Assembly (NCBI GenBank): GCA_021783895.1
Contig: JAJXTJ010000017.1
Coordinates: forward strand, 1-9,852
Direction of reading: 5' to 3'
DNA: 9,852 bases
Source: Pseudomonadota bacterium
Lineage (GTDB): Bacteria > Pseudomonadota > Gammaproteobacteria > Burkholderiales > Sulfuricellaceae
In this document: positions 1 to 5,769 of the stretch, in pieces
How positions within the stretch are numbered: the first letter of the stretch is position 1
Layout: each line of letters opens with the position of its first letter
Made by a program: the position numbers and the translations under genes
Notes under the pieces: generated by a model
Told to the model about the DNA's origin: nothing
The model's input: only the letters and a program-made list of their open reading frames with translations
Database searches by the model: none

Positions 1-1
1 G

Positions 2-583
2 TTCCTGCCGGTGCCGGTGATCGCCTGCGAGGCCGGGCGCTACCGCCTGGTGACGGAAAAGGATCGGCCGCAAAGCATCGGCCGCCTTTCCGCCTTCATG
101 GGCAACACCGGCATCCTGCTGCGCGCCTATTCCTACGCGCGCATGCTGGGCGCGGAAGGAATGCGCCGCGTGGCGGATTTCGCCACCCTCAACGCCAACT
201 ACCTGATGGCGGAACTGGGCAAAGCCGGTTTCGACATCGCCTTCCCGCAGCGCCGCGCCAGCCATGAGTTCATCGTCACCTTGAAAGGCTTGAAGGAGCA
301 AACCGGGGTGAGCGCGATGGATGTGGCCAAGCGCCTGCTCGACAAGGGTTTTCACGCGCCCACCACCTATTTCCCGATGCTGGTGCCGGAATGCCTGCTG
401 ATCGAGCCGACCGAAACCGAGTCGAAGCAGACGCTGGATGCCTTCGTCGCGGCATTGAAGGAAATCCTGGACGAGGCCCACGCCAGCCCCGATCTGGTCA
501 AGACCGCGCCCCACACCATGCCGGTGCGGCGGCTGGACGACGTCAAGGCAGCGCGCGAGCTGGATCTGGTGTGGAAGGCTTAA
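2..583 (+). CDS. gcvPB: Glycine dehydrogenase (decarboxylating) subunit 2, C-terminal part
   Basis: This is the C-terminal ~193 residues of the second P-protein subunit of the glycine cleavage system. That enzyme is a cytoplasmic, PLP-dependent glycine decarboxylase that loads the aminomethyl group onto the lipoyl arm of GcvH. The frame is open from the window edge, so the true start and the PLP-binding lysine lie outside. The visible part carries the family's C-terminal signatures: a FLPVPV segment at the edge, GRLSAFMGNTGILLRAY, and GFHAPTTYFP followed by ECLLIEPTETESK, which matches two-subunit (GcvPB) rather than fused GcvP proteins as I remember them. The GTG at position 11 is only an internal codon. 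The stop (581-583) lies inside the next gene, dgkA, so the two are probably co-transcribed. gcvPA would be expected upstream. Family assignment is confident. Confidence 0.93.
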   Translation, partial: FLPVPVIACEAGRYRLVTEKDRPQSIGRLSAFMGNTGILLRAYSYARMLGAEGMRRVADFATLNANYLMAELGKAGFDIAFPQRRASHEFIVTLKGLKEQTGVSAMDVAKRLLDKGFHAPTTYFPMLVPECLLIEPTETESKQTLDAFVAALKEILDEAHASPDLVKTAPHTMPVRRLDDVKAARELDLVWKA

Positions 584-918
584 AAAGAGCAGGTCCTGCA
601 CTGCGTTATTCCCTCGCCGGCCTTGGGGCGGCATTTCGCCACGAAGCGGCTTTTCGCCAGGAAGTGCTGCTGGCCCTGATTCTTGTGCCAACTGCATTGC
701 TGTTGCCGGTCAGCGCACTGGGCAAGGCGCTGATGATAGCCAGCGTTCTGTTGGTGCTGATCGTGGAATTAATCAATTCTGCCATCGAGGCCTCGATCGA
801 CCGCGTCTCCCTCGAGAACCATCCGCTGGCAAAAAGGGCGAAAGATCTGGGCAGCGCAGCGGTATTCATGAGCTTGGTCAATGCGGTCATCATCTGGCTG
901 CTGGTGCTGTTGGGCTGA
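571..918 (+). CDS. dgkA: Diacylglycerol kinase (prokaryotic, membrane-integral)
   Basis: A small inner-membrane kinase that phosphorylates diacylglycerol to phosphatidic acid with ATP, recycling lipid from membrane-derived oligosaccharide or LPS modification. With the GTG start at 571 the protein has 115 residues, close to the family's ~120. It shows AAFRQE (residues 26-31), then ELINSAIEASIDR (66-78) and AKRAKDLGSAAVF (87-99), matching the DgkA signature. Glu25, Glu66, Asn69, Glu73 and Lys91-Asp92 correspond to E. coli catalytic/metal residues Glu28, Glu69, Asn72, Glu76 and Lys94-Asp95. Three hydrophobic segments (about 32-48, 52-68, 96-114) fit the known topology. The open frame runs further upstream, but those residues are arginine/proline-rich shadow translation of gcvPB. 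The GTG is the only sensible start and gives a 13-bp overlap with gcvPB, although its ribosome-binding site is weak. Confidence 0.88.
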   Translation: MEGLKRAGPALRYSLAGLGAAFRHEAAFRQEVLLALILVPTALLLPVSALGKALMIASVLLVLIVELINSAIEASIDRVSLENHPLAKRAKDLGSAAVFMSLVNAVIIWLLVLLG

Positions 919-939
919 GTATTGCCCTGATGGCCTGGT

Positions 940-1035
940 ATAATTTGCGGCGCTCTTGCCTGCGACACCATCATGGTGGCTCACAGCCGCTTCAAGAACC
1001 ACACCTTGCCCGAGCAGCCCCACATTTTTAATCTC
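940..1035 (+). pseudogene. Decayed 5' fragment of a PfkB-family kinase gene
   Basis: In the frame starting at 940 the translation matches residues 4-34 of the intact kinase encoded from 5770. By my hand count 22 of 31 residues and 71 of 93 bases are identical, against 5779-5871. Conserved blocks are ICG, DTIMV, FKNH and LPEQ. There is no ATG at the corresponding place (the position reads Gly-Ile after an upstream stop) and similarity ends abruptly after the Phe-Asn at 1027-1032. The frame then runs into a palindromic repeat and stops at 1123. It cannot encode a kinase. Several differences are synonymous, so the copy may derive from a diverged functional homologue rather than a very recent duplication. 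It lies directly after dgkA, where the intact kinase might stand if the 4.8-kb block were absent. Confidence 0.8.
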
Positions 1036-1051
1036 TCTGGGTCAAATTCCC

Positions 1052-1070
1052 CGCCGCTTGCGGCGTTTGT
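1052..1070 (+). terminator. Weak candidate intrinsic terminator
   Basis: A short GC-rich palindrome, CGCCGC then GCGGCG with almost no loop (effectively 5 bp around CTTG), is followed by TTTGTT. It could end the gcvPB-dgkA transcript. The stem is short and the T-run is interrupted, so this is only a possibility. Confidence 0.3.
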
Positions 1071-1127
1071 TGTCATCCCGAACGAAGTGAGGGATCTTAT
1101 AGATTCCTCGCCATGCTCGGAATGACA
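1071..1127. repeat. Intergenic palindromic repeat (TGTCAT...ATGACA type)
   Basis: Two 27-base arms, 1071-1097 and 1101-1127, are inverted copies of each other (20 of 27 positions complementary, several of the rest G-U compatible) around a 3-base loop. They start TGTCATCCCGAACG and end CGGAATGACA. This resembles a palindromic repeat (TGTCATTCCGAGCG type) that I recall seeing many times between genes in various bacterial genomes. It would form a long hairpin in RNA or single-stranded DNA. It has no coding capacity and may be a non-autonomous mobile element or a REP-like sequence. Confidence 0.7.
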
Positions 1128-1178
1128 GGGAATACTCCGCCCCTTGGCCGGGGTCGTTTAATCCTATTTTCCTCAGTA

Positions 1179-1211
1179 GTAGGAGGGATGCGCTGTGCTT
1201 ATCCACCCTAC
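1179..1211. repeat. Short intergenic palindrome (GTAGG...CCCTAC type)
   Basis: GTAGGAGGGATGCGC is followed by GCTTATCCACCCTAC, which is its imperfect inverse. The motif resembles a dispersed repeat (GTAGGGTGGATAAGC...GCGCATCC) that I recall from intergenic regions of beta- and gammaproteobacteria. It is distinct from the palindrome at 1071-1127 and lies 52 bp after it. Confidence 0.5.
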
Positions 1212-1349
1212 ATTTTCTTTGAGAACAAATTTACCCTGGGCTCCCCGCTTTCTGCCTTGAAATTTAATCCGCTGTAGTTTAATACTTAAAATAAAAGGGG
1301 TTAAACAAGACTGCTTGGGATAATCGTTTTGATCTGGGGGGCAATAAAA
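1212..1349 (+). promoter_or_regulatory. AT-rich leader upstream of the FN3/FGE-like lipoprotein gene
   Basis: This stretch is clearly richer in A and T than the surrounding genes and probably carries the promoter of the lipoprotein gene. A GATAAT hexamer (1319-1324) is a possible -10 element, but I find no good -35 at 16-18 bp from it. TTGAAA (1257-1262) with TTTAAT (1278-1283) has a short 15-bp spacer. A G-run (1336-1341) supplies the ribosome-binding site about 8 bases before the ATG at 1350. No gene is visible in the stretch. Confidence 0.3.
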
Positions 1350-3221
1350 ATGATAAAAAAATCTTTTCGCTGGTCGAGTTTCATGGTGTTGTCTGGCCGC
1401 TCGTCACTGGTTTGGATGATTCTCTCCGCTTTCATATTGTTTGGGTGTGGCGGAGGCGGAGGTGGCGGAACTGTCACTTCCACTCCTCCTTCGCCGCCCG
1501 CACAACTGACTGTGGAAGGCGCCCCTGAAGATTTCCGCGTTACGGTGACCTGGTCTGCGGTCGAGGGGGCGACCGCATACAACGTCTATTATTCGACCTC
1601 CCACGGCGTGACCAAGACCAACGGTACGAAAATCTCGGGTTATTCCAGCCCCGCCACTATTCGTAATCTGACCGACGGCACCCGCTACTACGTGGTGGTG
1701 ACTTCGGTCGGGCCGGGCGGGGAAGGCGCGGTCTCAAAGGAAAAATCCGCCGTTCCGGCGGCCAGCGACCCCCAAGCCCCGCCATTGGCGCCGCTCAACC
1801 TGCGCGCCGACGCCGGCAGCGGGCAAATTATTTATCATTGGGATGCATCCGCTGACGCCGCTTCCTACAATCTCTATTACGGCACGGCAGCGGGCGTGTC
1901 AAAAACATCCGGGACGAAAGTCACCGGGGTAAGCAGCCCCTATACGCTTTCCCCGCTTTCTAGTGGCACGACCTACTACGCCGTTGTCACTGCTGTCGGA
2001 AATGGTGATGGCGTTACTTTTGGAACTACGGGCGAAAGCAGCGAATCCTTCGAGGTGTCCGCGACGCCTTCCGTGGCCCCGCCGCCGGCAGCGCCATCCA
2101 ACGTCCAGGCTGCCCTGGATGGAACCGATCCCGGCAAGGTGGTGCTGAGCTGGAACGCATCCGTCGGCGCGACAAAATACAGCGTCTATTATGGGGCGAC
2201 CTGGGGCGTGACCAAACAGACCGGAGCGCGTATCGACAATGTGACCAGTCCCTACACGGTTTCCGGGCTGACCAGGGACAAGGCGACTTACTTCGTGGTC
2301 ACCGCCAGCAACGGCAGTGGCGAGAGCGCCAACTCCGCGCAGGTCGCCGCGACGCCAAGAACCACGGCATTGCCCGCATTCAACCAAAGGATGGTTTCGA
2401 TCCCCGGCGGAAGCTTTCTGATGGGCGATAACCTGGACGCCATCACCTATGCCAAGCCGGCAACAACAGTCACGGTGTCCTCTTTCTACATCGACAGGTA
2501 CGAGACCGGTTACGATCTCTGGGAACAGGTTTACGCTTGGGCAGTGGGCAACGGTTACGTTTTCGACCGTGCCGGCACCAATGGTTTCGACGTTCCTGCG
2601 CTTGGCACGGACATGCCCGTCACGGAGATCAGCTGGTATGACACTGTAAAGTGGCTGAACGCGCGTTCCGAGATGGAAGGACTGACTCCGGCGTATTACA
2701 CGAATACCGACTTGGGCGTTAGCCATGTGTATCGGTCTGGTGATGTGGATGTGAGCAACGCCATGGTGAACTGGACAACCTGCGGCTACCGCCTGCCTAC
2801 CGAGGCGGAGTGGGAAAAGGCATCCCGCGGCGGGCTGGCGGGCAAGCGTTATCCATGGGGCGACGACCCCGTGGATCCCAACCTCGTGGATCCCGCGCTG
2901 GCCAACTACAACATGGGCCGAGCCACCAGCATGGGGGTCTATCCGGTTAATGGCTATGGCCTCTATGACACGGCGGGCAACGTCTGGGAATGGACCTGGA
3001 ACTGGTGGACAGACAATTACAACGACCTGTCAGCAAACAACCCGCGTGGACCGGACGTCAATCCGGTTCCGGCCGACGTGCTGCATTACTTGCGTGTGCG
3101 CCGTGGCGGCGGTTTTACCTACGGCCCGGCTTACCTGAGGAATGCCGAGCGGGTGGGCCGCATACCAAGCTACACGGCTCGATACTTCGGCTTCCGCTCC
3201 GCACGCAGTTGTGTGCCGTGA
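1350..3221 (+). CDS. Lipoprotein with three fibronectin III domains and an FGE-like domain lacking the catalytic cysteines
   Basis: A 623-residue exported protein. The start is ATG 1350, which has a G-rich Shine-Dalgarno, rather than the in-frame TTG at 1329. The N-terminus has basic residues, a hydrophobic stretch and a lipobox ending at Cys33 (ILFGC), followed by seven glycines and a Pro/Ser/Thr linker, so it should be a lipoprotein. Three fibronectin type III domains follow (about 46-138, 146-240, 243-338), each with a Tyr-x-x-Tyr-Tyr signature and GV(T/S)K. Residues ~345-622 form a formylglycine-generating-enzyme (SUMF1/FGE-sulfatase) fold: MVSIPGGSFLMG, CGYRLPTEAEWEKASRGG, YPWGDD, GLYDTAGNVWEWT, RRGGGF and FGFRSA. 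The two copper-binding catalytic cysteines of true FGE (human Cys336 and Cys341) align with Tyr591 and Leu596. Sulfatase activation is therefore unlikely; a binding or structural role at the cell surface or in the periplasm is more plausible. Partners are unknown. Confidence 0.88.
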   Translation: MIKKSFRWSSFMVLSGRSSLVWMILSAFILFGCGGGGGGGTVTSTPPSPPAQLTVEGAPEDFRVTVTWSAVEGATAYNVYYSTSHGVTKTNGTKISGYSSPATIRNLTDGTRYYVVVTSVGPGGEGAVSKEKSAVPAASDPQAPPLAPLNLRADAGSGQIIYHWDASADAASYNLYYGTAAGVSKTSGTKVTGVSSPYTLSPLSSGTTYYAVVTAVGNGDGVTFGTTGESSESFEVSATPSVAPPPAAPSNVQAALDGTDPGKVVLSWNASVGATKYSVYYGATWGVTKQTGARIDNVTSPYTVSGLTRDKATYFVVTASNGSGESANSAQVAATPRTTALPAFNQRMVSIPGGSFLMGDNLDAITYAKPATTVTVSSFYIDRYETGYDLWEQVYAWAVGNGYVFDRAGTNGFDVPALGTDMPVTEISWYDTVKWLNARSEMEGLTPAYYTNTDLGVSHVYRSGDVDVSNAMVNWTTCGYRLPTEAEWEKASRGGLAGKRYPWGDDPVDPNLVDPALANYNMGRATSMGVYPVNGYGLYDTAGNVWEWTWNWWTDNYNDLSANNPRGPDVNPVPADVLHYLRVRRGGGFTYGPAYLRNAERVGRIPSYTARYFGFRSARSCVP

Positions 3222-3345
3222 TCCGTTGACTGACTGGATAAAATAAAAATATCGATTAATATAAATATTGAGGATTGCGTGTCGGGTTTTGCAAGTTGTA
3301 TCAAGGTCGGTATTGTTTTTCATTGTCCTGTGATTGGAGAACGTC
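3222..3345 (+). promoter_or_regulatory. AT-rich intergenic region before the JDVT-CTERM protein gene
   Basis: This 124-bp gap contains a very AT-rich core (about 3236-3268). TTGACT (3226-3231) is a possible -35, but the hexamers 16-18 bp further on are poor -10 matches, and the better TATAAA (3260-3265) is too far away. The following gene may have its own promoter or be read through from the lipoprotein gene. GGAG at 3335-3338 is the ribosome-binding site for the ATG at 3346. I see no terminator. Confidence 0.3.
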
Positions 3346-5139
3346 ATGAAAATTAGACTATGGTGGCCATTGCTGTTGGTCCTGCTTTCATCCACATTGT
3401 TTCTTAGCACGGCGGCGCGAGCGGATGGGCCACCTACCGATGCCCAAATTCAGGCGCTCGTCAGCGGAGGCCAGTTATATCTCTTCAACAGCTTCGTGCA
3501 GGACCCCAACGATGCCACCAAGGGATATTGGGGTAGCCAGTCATTTCCGGAAACGGCTGCCGCCGTGGCGGCTTTGCTGGAGAGTGGCAAGTATAGCGAC
3601 GCCGCTTACGCGGCCAAGATCGACAAGGCCATCGTGTTCATCAAGGGCTTCGCCAACCTGAATTCGGATGGGGGTATTTACCAATCCCATCAAACTTACG
3701 AGAATGGCCTCGCCCTGGTCGCCCTTTCCCTGTACGGCCAGTTGACCACCCAGGACGCCGCCTACAAGACCATGGTCGGGGACGCGATGTTGTATGCTAT
3801 CCACGGTCAGTGCAGCGGCGGTGGCTGGAGTTATACTCCGGGCGGCACTTACGGCTGCACTCCTGATATGTCCAATACCCAGTTCGGGGTCATGGGTCTG
3901 TATTATGGCTCCCATTACCTGGGGGTGCCGATCGATCCCTCAGTTGCCGCTGATGCTACCAGCCCGGCGAATGACACCAAGTTCAACTGGTCGAACAGGT
4001 TTTATAACATCCTCAAAGCCGAGCCGGGGGGCTACCAAGTCACGGATGGCCACTACAGATACTACAGCGGCGAAGATTATACCAACCTTTCCATGACCGG
4101 CGCCGGGTTATGGTCTTTGGCCATGATCGGGAAAGGCACCATAACCAATGCCAACCCCCCCGTAACCGAAGCGGACAAAGCGGTTAACTGGTTTTCGACC
4201 AATTACGTTTCGTTACTCGGCACACCACTACCCGTTGGCACAACACCTCAATACACATGGTCAAACAATGGCATCAAGGACTACTACATGGTTTATGCGG
4301 TGGCCAAGGCCCTGTCGGCCACGCTCGGTTCAGCCAATAACCTGGGCACGCAAACTTGGGCCGCTGACCTCAAGACGGCGCTGTTTGATCAGGCGGTTAC
4401 TGGCTCTGCGTCCACTTGCTCTGGTACCAACGACGTTAACGAGAGATGCTGGGTGGACCAGGATTGGCTCAGCGGTTACGGCAGCCTGGCTACCAGCTTC
4501 GTCCTGATGTCTCTCTCCTTCGCGGACGTAAACGCCGAGGGTATAGAGAAAAACCTTGGCGATCCTCCTGCCCCCACCTACCCGTTGCTGAATCAAGGGA
4601 TTGTCACGCTGAGAACGACCGGCGGGGTGACGATCACTGTTGCGGGAAGGGCAAATGCCGAGCACGATGGCGTGCAACCTGTCGGCGTGAAGCTACCGGT
4701 TGGGTCGTTTGGTTTTACTCTCAACCATGTGCCGGTCGGGGGGACTGCCGTATTGACTCTTGTTCCCCCGGCAGGCGTGCTTGACCCCGCCAACCCGGAC
4801 AGTTTCGTCAATGCCGATGGCACGCTGAAAGCCGGGTTAAGCTGGTTCAAAGTCGTTGGAGGGACATGGAAAGGCACTTCGGCGCCAATCGTGGTCGATC
4901 TGGTGGCGAAAACCATCACCGTCACGCTTCAAGATGGCGGCCCGGAGGATGCCGATGGGTTGGCGAATGGTACGATAGTCGATCCCGGTGCGCCAGGGTT
5001 CGGTGCGGCGCCAGCCGCAGTTACATCCAGTGACAGCGGGTTGTTCGGCTGCAGTCTGGGCCGTAACGGTGCTCCAGACCCAACGCTGCCGCTATTGGCT
5101 GTGGGCGCCTTGGCATACTTGTTGCGGCGCAGGGCTTGA
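3346..5139 (+). CDS. Exported alpha/alpha-toroid protein with choice-of-anchor-U-like region and JDVT-CTERM-type sorting tail
   Basis: A 597-residue protein starting at ATG 3346, which has GGAG seven bases upstream; the TTG at 3334 is rejected. Residues 1-26 are a Sec signal peptide with likely cleavage after Ala-Arg-Ala. Residues ~30-395 contain repeated helical segments resembling prenyltransferase/squalene-cyclase repeats (NSDGGIYQ, GGGWSYTPGG, GGYQVTDG, each followed by a Leu/Ala-rich helix). No DxDD or other terpene-cyclase catalytic motif is seen, so enzymatic cyclase activity is not supported. Residues ~422-551 (LRTTGG to DPGAPG, including DGGPEDADG) resemble the choice-of-anchor U region found before sorting signals. 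The tail has Cys569 (LFGCSLG), then DPTLPLL (578-584), a short hydrophobic helix and terminal RRRA, which matches my memory of JDVT-CTERM signals. The stop overlaps the start of the CPBP protease gene, the probable processing enzyme. The mature protein is probably anchored or delivered to the surface; its ligand is unknown. Confidence 0.85.
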   Translation: MKIRLWWPLLLVLLSSTLFLSTAARADGPPTDAQIQALVSGGQLYLFNSFVQDPNDATKGYWGSQSFPETAAAVAALLESGKYSDAAYAAKIDKAIVFIKGFANLNSDGGIYQSHQTYENGLALVALSLYGQLTTQDAAYKTMVGDAMLYAIHGQCSGGGWSYTPGGTYGCTPDMSNTQFGVMGLYYGSHYLGVPIDPSVAADATSPANDTKFNWSNRFYNILKAEPGGYQVTDGHYRYYSGEDYTNLSMTGAGLWSLAMIGKGTITNANPPVTEADKAVNWFSTNYVSLLGTPLPVGTTPQYTWSNNGIKDYYMVYAVAKALSATLGSANNLGTQTWAADLKTALFDQAVTGSASTCSGTNDVNERCWVDQDWLSGYGSLATSFVLMSLSFADVNAEGIEKNLGDPPAPTYPLLNQGIVTLRTTGGVTITVAGRANAEHDGVQPVGVKLPVGSFGFTLNHVPVGGTAVLTLVPPAGVLDPANPDSFVNADGTLKAGLSWFKVVGGTWKGTSAPIVVDLVAKTITVTLQDGGPEDADGLANGTIVDPGAPGFGAAPAAVTSSDSGLFGCSLGRNGAPDPTLPLLAVGALAYLLRRRA

Positions 5140-5582
5140 GTCTTACGTCAGTCTGGAAAGACCCGCAATTCGGGGCGGCCATCGCGGTCGCCCCGTTTTT
5201 TTGGGTTGTTCTCTGGTTGCTCGGCTACGCGCCGTCCGGCTTCTTCTTTCCACCGGAAATGTCAATGGGGTTTTTTCTTCCCGCCCTGATTTACCCGGTG
5301 CTGGAAGAGACGGTGTTTCGCGGATTGATACAGGAAAAGCTCTATCGCTTGCCTTGGGGATGTCGCCGGACAGGTCTGGTTTCCGCCGCCAATATCGCCG
5401 CCAGCATTTTGTTTGCGGTCAGCCACTTGATTTACCATTCGCCGCTACGCGCCATAAGCGTATTTTTTCCCTCCCTGATTTTCGGCTATTTCCGCGACCG
5501 GTATGGCCGTATCGTTCCTTCCATCGTCCTGCACGTTTTTTACAACGTTGGCTATATGCTGCTGTTTTCTGGCAATCCATGA
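5136..5582 (+). CDS. mrtJ: CPBP-family (glutamic-type) intramembrane protease, probable JDVT-CTERM sorting protease MrtJ
   Basis: A small 148-residue multi-pass inner-membrane protein with all three CPBP/CAAX-protease motifs: EExxxR (Glu57-Glu58, Arg62), FxxxH (Phe93, His97) and HxxxN (His133, Asn137). Hydrophobic segments lie at about 13-30, 44-57, 83-97, 104-118 and 127-145. Family knowledge: such proteases cleave C-terminal sorting tails of the MYXO-, JDVT- and similar CTERM types. The gene starts at TTG 5136 and shares TTGA with the stop of the preceding gene, which carries a JDVT-CTERM-like tail. This makes a dedicated one-substrate pair likely and implies translational coupling. No earlier start is possible without deep overlap. 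The first in-frame ATG (5259) would remove the first membrane segment but keep the motifs. A strong intrinsic-terminator structure lies within codons ~12-23. The name mrtJ rests on motif and context and could be replaced by a broader CPBP label. Confidence 0.8.
   Translation: MSLTSVWKDPQFGAAIAVAPFFWVVLWLLGYAPSGFFFPPEMSMGFFLPALIYPVLEETVFRGLIQEKLYRLPWGCRRTGLVSAANIAASILFAVSHLIYHSPLRAISVFFPSLIFGYFRDRYGRIVPSIVLHVFYNVGYMLLFSGNP
5171..5202 (+). terminator. Intrinsic-terminator structure inside the 5' end of the protease gene
   Basis: CGGGGCGGCC (5171-5180) pairs with GGTCGCCCCG (5186-5195) over ten positions (nine Watson-Crick and one G-U) around the five-base loop ATCGC, and is followed at once by seven T residues (5196-5202). 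This is textbook rho-independent terminator architecture. It begins 32 bases after the stop of the substrate gene but lies within the protease coding sequence, where it encodes Phe-Gly-Ala-Ala-Ile-Ala-Val-Ala-Pro-Phe-Phe. It would terminate transcripts of the substrate gene unless ribosomes entering the protease gene disrupt it. Confidence 0.75.
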
Positions 5583-5602
5583 ATCAGAGAAAAAGAATTG
5601 AA

Positions 5603-5713
5603 ACCGTTGAGGACGCTGAGGACACAGAGGAAAAGCGAAACGTTGCCAAATTATGCCGCGCCATTTTTATATTAAATATTTGATTTATATGCATCCTCTT
5701 CGTCCTCTGCGGT
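5603..5713. repeat. Inverted repeat between the protease and kinase genes
   Basis: ACCGTTGAGGACGCTGAGG (5603-5621) and CCTCTTCGTCCTCTGCGGT (5695-5713) are inverted copies (15 of 19 positions complementary) separated by a 73-bp AT-rich spacer. The arms resemble a GAGGACGCTGAGGAC-type repeat that I recall from intergenic DNA of many proteobacteria. The spacer has no coding content. The element fills most of the 187-bp gap, so it marks the right edge of the inserted block. It could be a small non-autonomous mobile element. Confidence 0.55.
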
Positions 5714-5769
5714 AAATCGCCGTTTTTGAGGTTATACTTCGCCAATTCCAACCACCCGGCTCTCACGCT

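Noticed and set aside
391..570. Upstream extension of the dgkA frame
   Set aside because: These codons overlap gcvPB and translate to Arg/Pro/Gly-rich sequence unlike any DgkA N-terminus; GTG 571 gives the expected length.
939..944. TATAAT hexamer as a promoter
   Set aside because: No -35 hexamer lies at acceptable spacing, and the hexamer overlaps the start of the kinase stump.
1899..2726. 275-residue open frame on the minus strand
   Set aside because: It is a shadow of the FN3/FGE-like gene with no domain signature and no ribosome-binding site.
2391..3218. True formylglycine-generating enzyme (sulfatase activator)
   Set aside because: Both catalytic cysteines are replaced (Tyr591, Leu596), and no sulfatase gene is in the window.
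3433..4530. Functional squalene cyclase or prenyltransferase
   Set aside because: Only the helical-repeat fold is suggested; there is no DxDD motif or other catalytic signature, and the protein is exported.
3346..5139. PEP-CTERM sorting signal for an exosortase
   Set aside because: The tail has no Pro-Glu-Pro motif; the Cys, DPTLPLL and the neighbouring CPBP protease fit the JDVT-CTERM type.
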